From the NCBI GenBank assembly GCA_028289725.1, contig JANQOH010000139.1:1-30449 (forward strand): 30,449 nucleotides of DNA. Reading direction: 5' to 3'. The notes beneath the pieces were generated by a model. The model did not search any database and was not told the DNA's origin. It worked only from the letters and a program-made list of their open reading frames with translations. Shown in pieces: positions 30,114 through 30,449 of the stretch. Made by a program: the position numbers and the translations under genes. Each line of letters begins with the position of its first letter. Position 1 is the first letter of the stretch. The DNA is from Alphaproteobacteria bacterium. GTDB lineage: Bacteria > Pseudomonadota > Alphaproteobacteria > UBA7887.

Positions 30114-30449
30114 ATGACCCAAACCGATCGCCATCCGAAGCCGTCGAAAGCCAGGTTTGTGAGCGGTGACAGCGCGAGGCCGGAAAAAGTAACGCACATC
30201 GAAGGTGCCGCCGAAGCGGGCGATCTCGCAATCAAGCCCATGATCGTCGGTCAGGACATGTTGTTCATGGAGATTCACCGCGCCAAGGGCTTGGTCGACC
30301 CGCTGCATAGCCACCCCGATCACGAGTCGATGTGTTACCTGGTGCGCGGCCGCCTGCGCGTTGAGATCGACGGCGAAAATTTTGTCGCCGAGCCTGGTGA
30401 CGCCTGGGTGCATCCAGCGGGCGTCCCGCACCGTCACGAAGCGCTCGAG
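30114..30449 (+). CDS. Cupin-domain protein, N-terminal part
   Basis: The frame is open from the ATG at 30114 to the right edge, giving 112 residues. The small beta-barrel cupin fold is clear. Motif 1 is GLVDPLHSHPDHESMCYLVRG, with His65, His67 and Glu71 as metal ligands. Motif 2 is GDAWVHPAGVPHRHE, with His106 as the last ligand. All four metal ligands are present, so it likely binds Fe, Mn or Zn. Such stand-alone cupins act as small dioxygenases, isomerases or detoxification proteins; no specific reaction can be named. The ATG follows GAGGATTGAAACC. It lies 11 bases after the flavoenzyme gene and is probably co-transcribed. The C-terminus is missing. Confidence 0.88.
   Translation, partial: MTQTDRHPKPSKARFVSGDSARPEKVTHIEGAAEAGDLAIKPMIVGQDMLFMEIHRAKGLVDPLHSHPDHESMCYLVRGRLRVEIDGENFVAEPGDAWVHPAGVPHRHEALE

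Noticed and set aside
1..30449. tRNA, rRNA, transposase or integrase genes
   Set aside because: None was recognised on either strand; the TpsB-FecR island has no flanking tRNA, direct repeats or mobility genes that I can see.

Overview
The window is GC-rich, densely coded chromosomal DNA. The gene content suggests an alphaproteobacterium of Rhodospirillales type: FadJ and thiolase, KorAB, a DUF2927 protein, a DUF6524 protein, an LpxR-family outer-membrane enzyme, and TpsB/FecR/CHASE2 genes. The taxonomic guess is inference from content only. I see no rRNA, tRNA, CRISPR array, transposase or integrase. The left edge cuts a thiolase and the right edge cuts a cupin.

Left part (1-10843), mainly central and fatty-acid metabolism. 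Thiolase and a FadJ-type trifunctional enzyme form a beta-oxidation pair. They are followed by a TauD-type 2-oxoglutarate dioxygenase and two very small genes, a 66-aa soluble protein and a 31- or 52-aa one-helix membrane protein, that end in a strong intrinsic terminator (4052-4089). On the minus strand, facing that terminator, lie an acyl-CoA synthetase and a cyclase-family hydrolase. After a 405-base divergent gap come korA and korB, a two-subunit 2-oxoacid:ferredoxin oxidoreductase, convergent with a three-helix membrane protein whose stop codon overlaps the korB stop.

Middle part (10994-19685), cell-envelope and metal genes. A Tat-type exported DUF2927 protein with a complete zinc-protease motif precedes pepN. 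A compact set follows: a CDF cation efflux protein, ZntB and an LpxR-family lipid A deacylase (gap of 2 bases, then overlap of 10). After it come galE and, on the minus strand, a periplasmic Cu/Zn superoxide dismutase with one altered zinc ligand. A DUF6524 membrane protein is divergent from sodC.

Right part (19710-28870), the most unusual region. A two-gene module is present twice. Each copy has a TpsB/FhaC-like outer-membrane transporter on the minus strand, divergent from a secreted FecR-domain protein on the plus strand. The copies share protein sequence, layout and blocks of upstream DNA. No filamentous-haemagglutinin-type TpsA substrate is present. The two FecR proteins share a signature after the FecR domain, then diverge into unrelated low-complexity tails. 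One is Asp-rich without cysteine. The other is Gly-Asn-rich and ends in a Cys-bracketed loop. The second FecR gene is followed after 39 bases by a CHASE2-PAS-GGDEF-EAL protein with both c-di-GMP domains apparently intact. My hypothesis is a surface-protein export and sensing circuit in which the FecR proteins are TpsB cargo and/or CHASE2 ligands, with output in c-di-GMP. A nitronate monooxygenase-like flavoenzyme and a cupin close the window.
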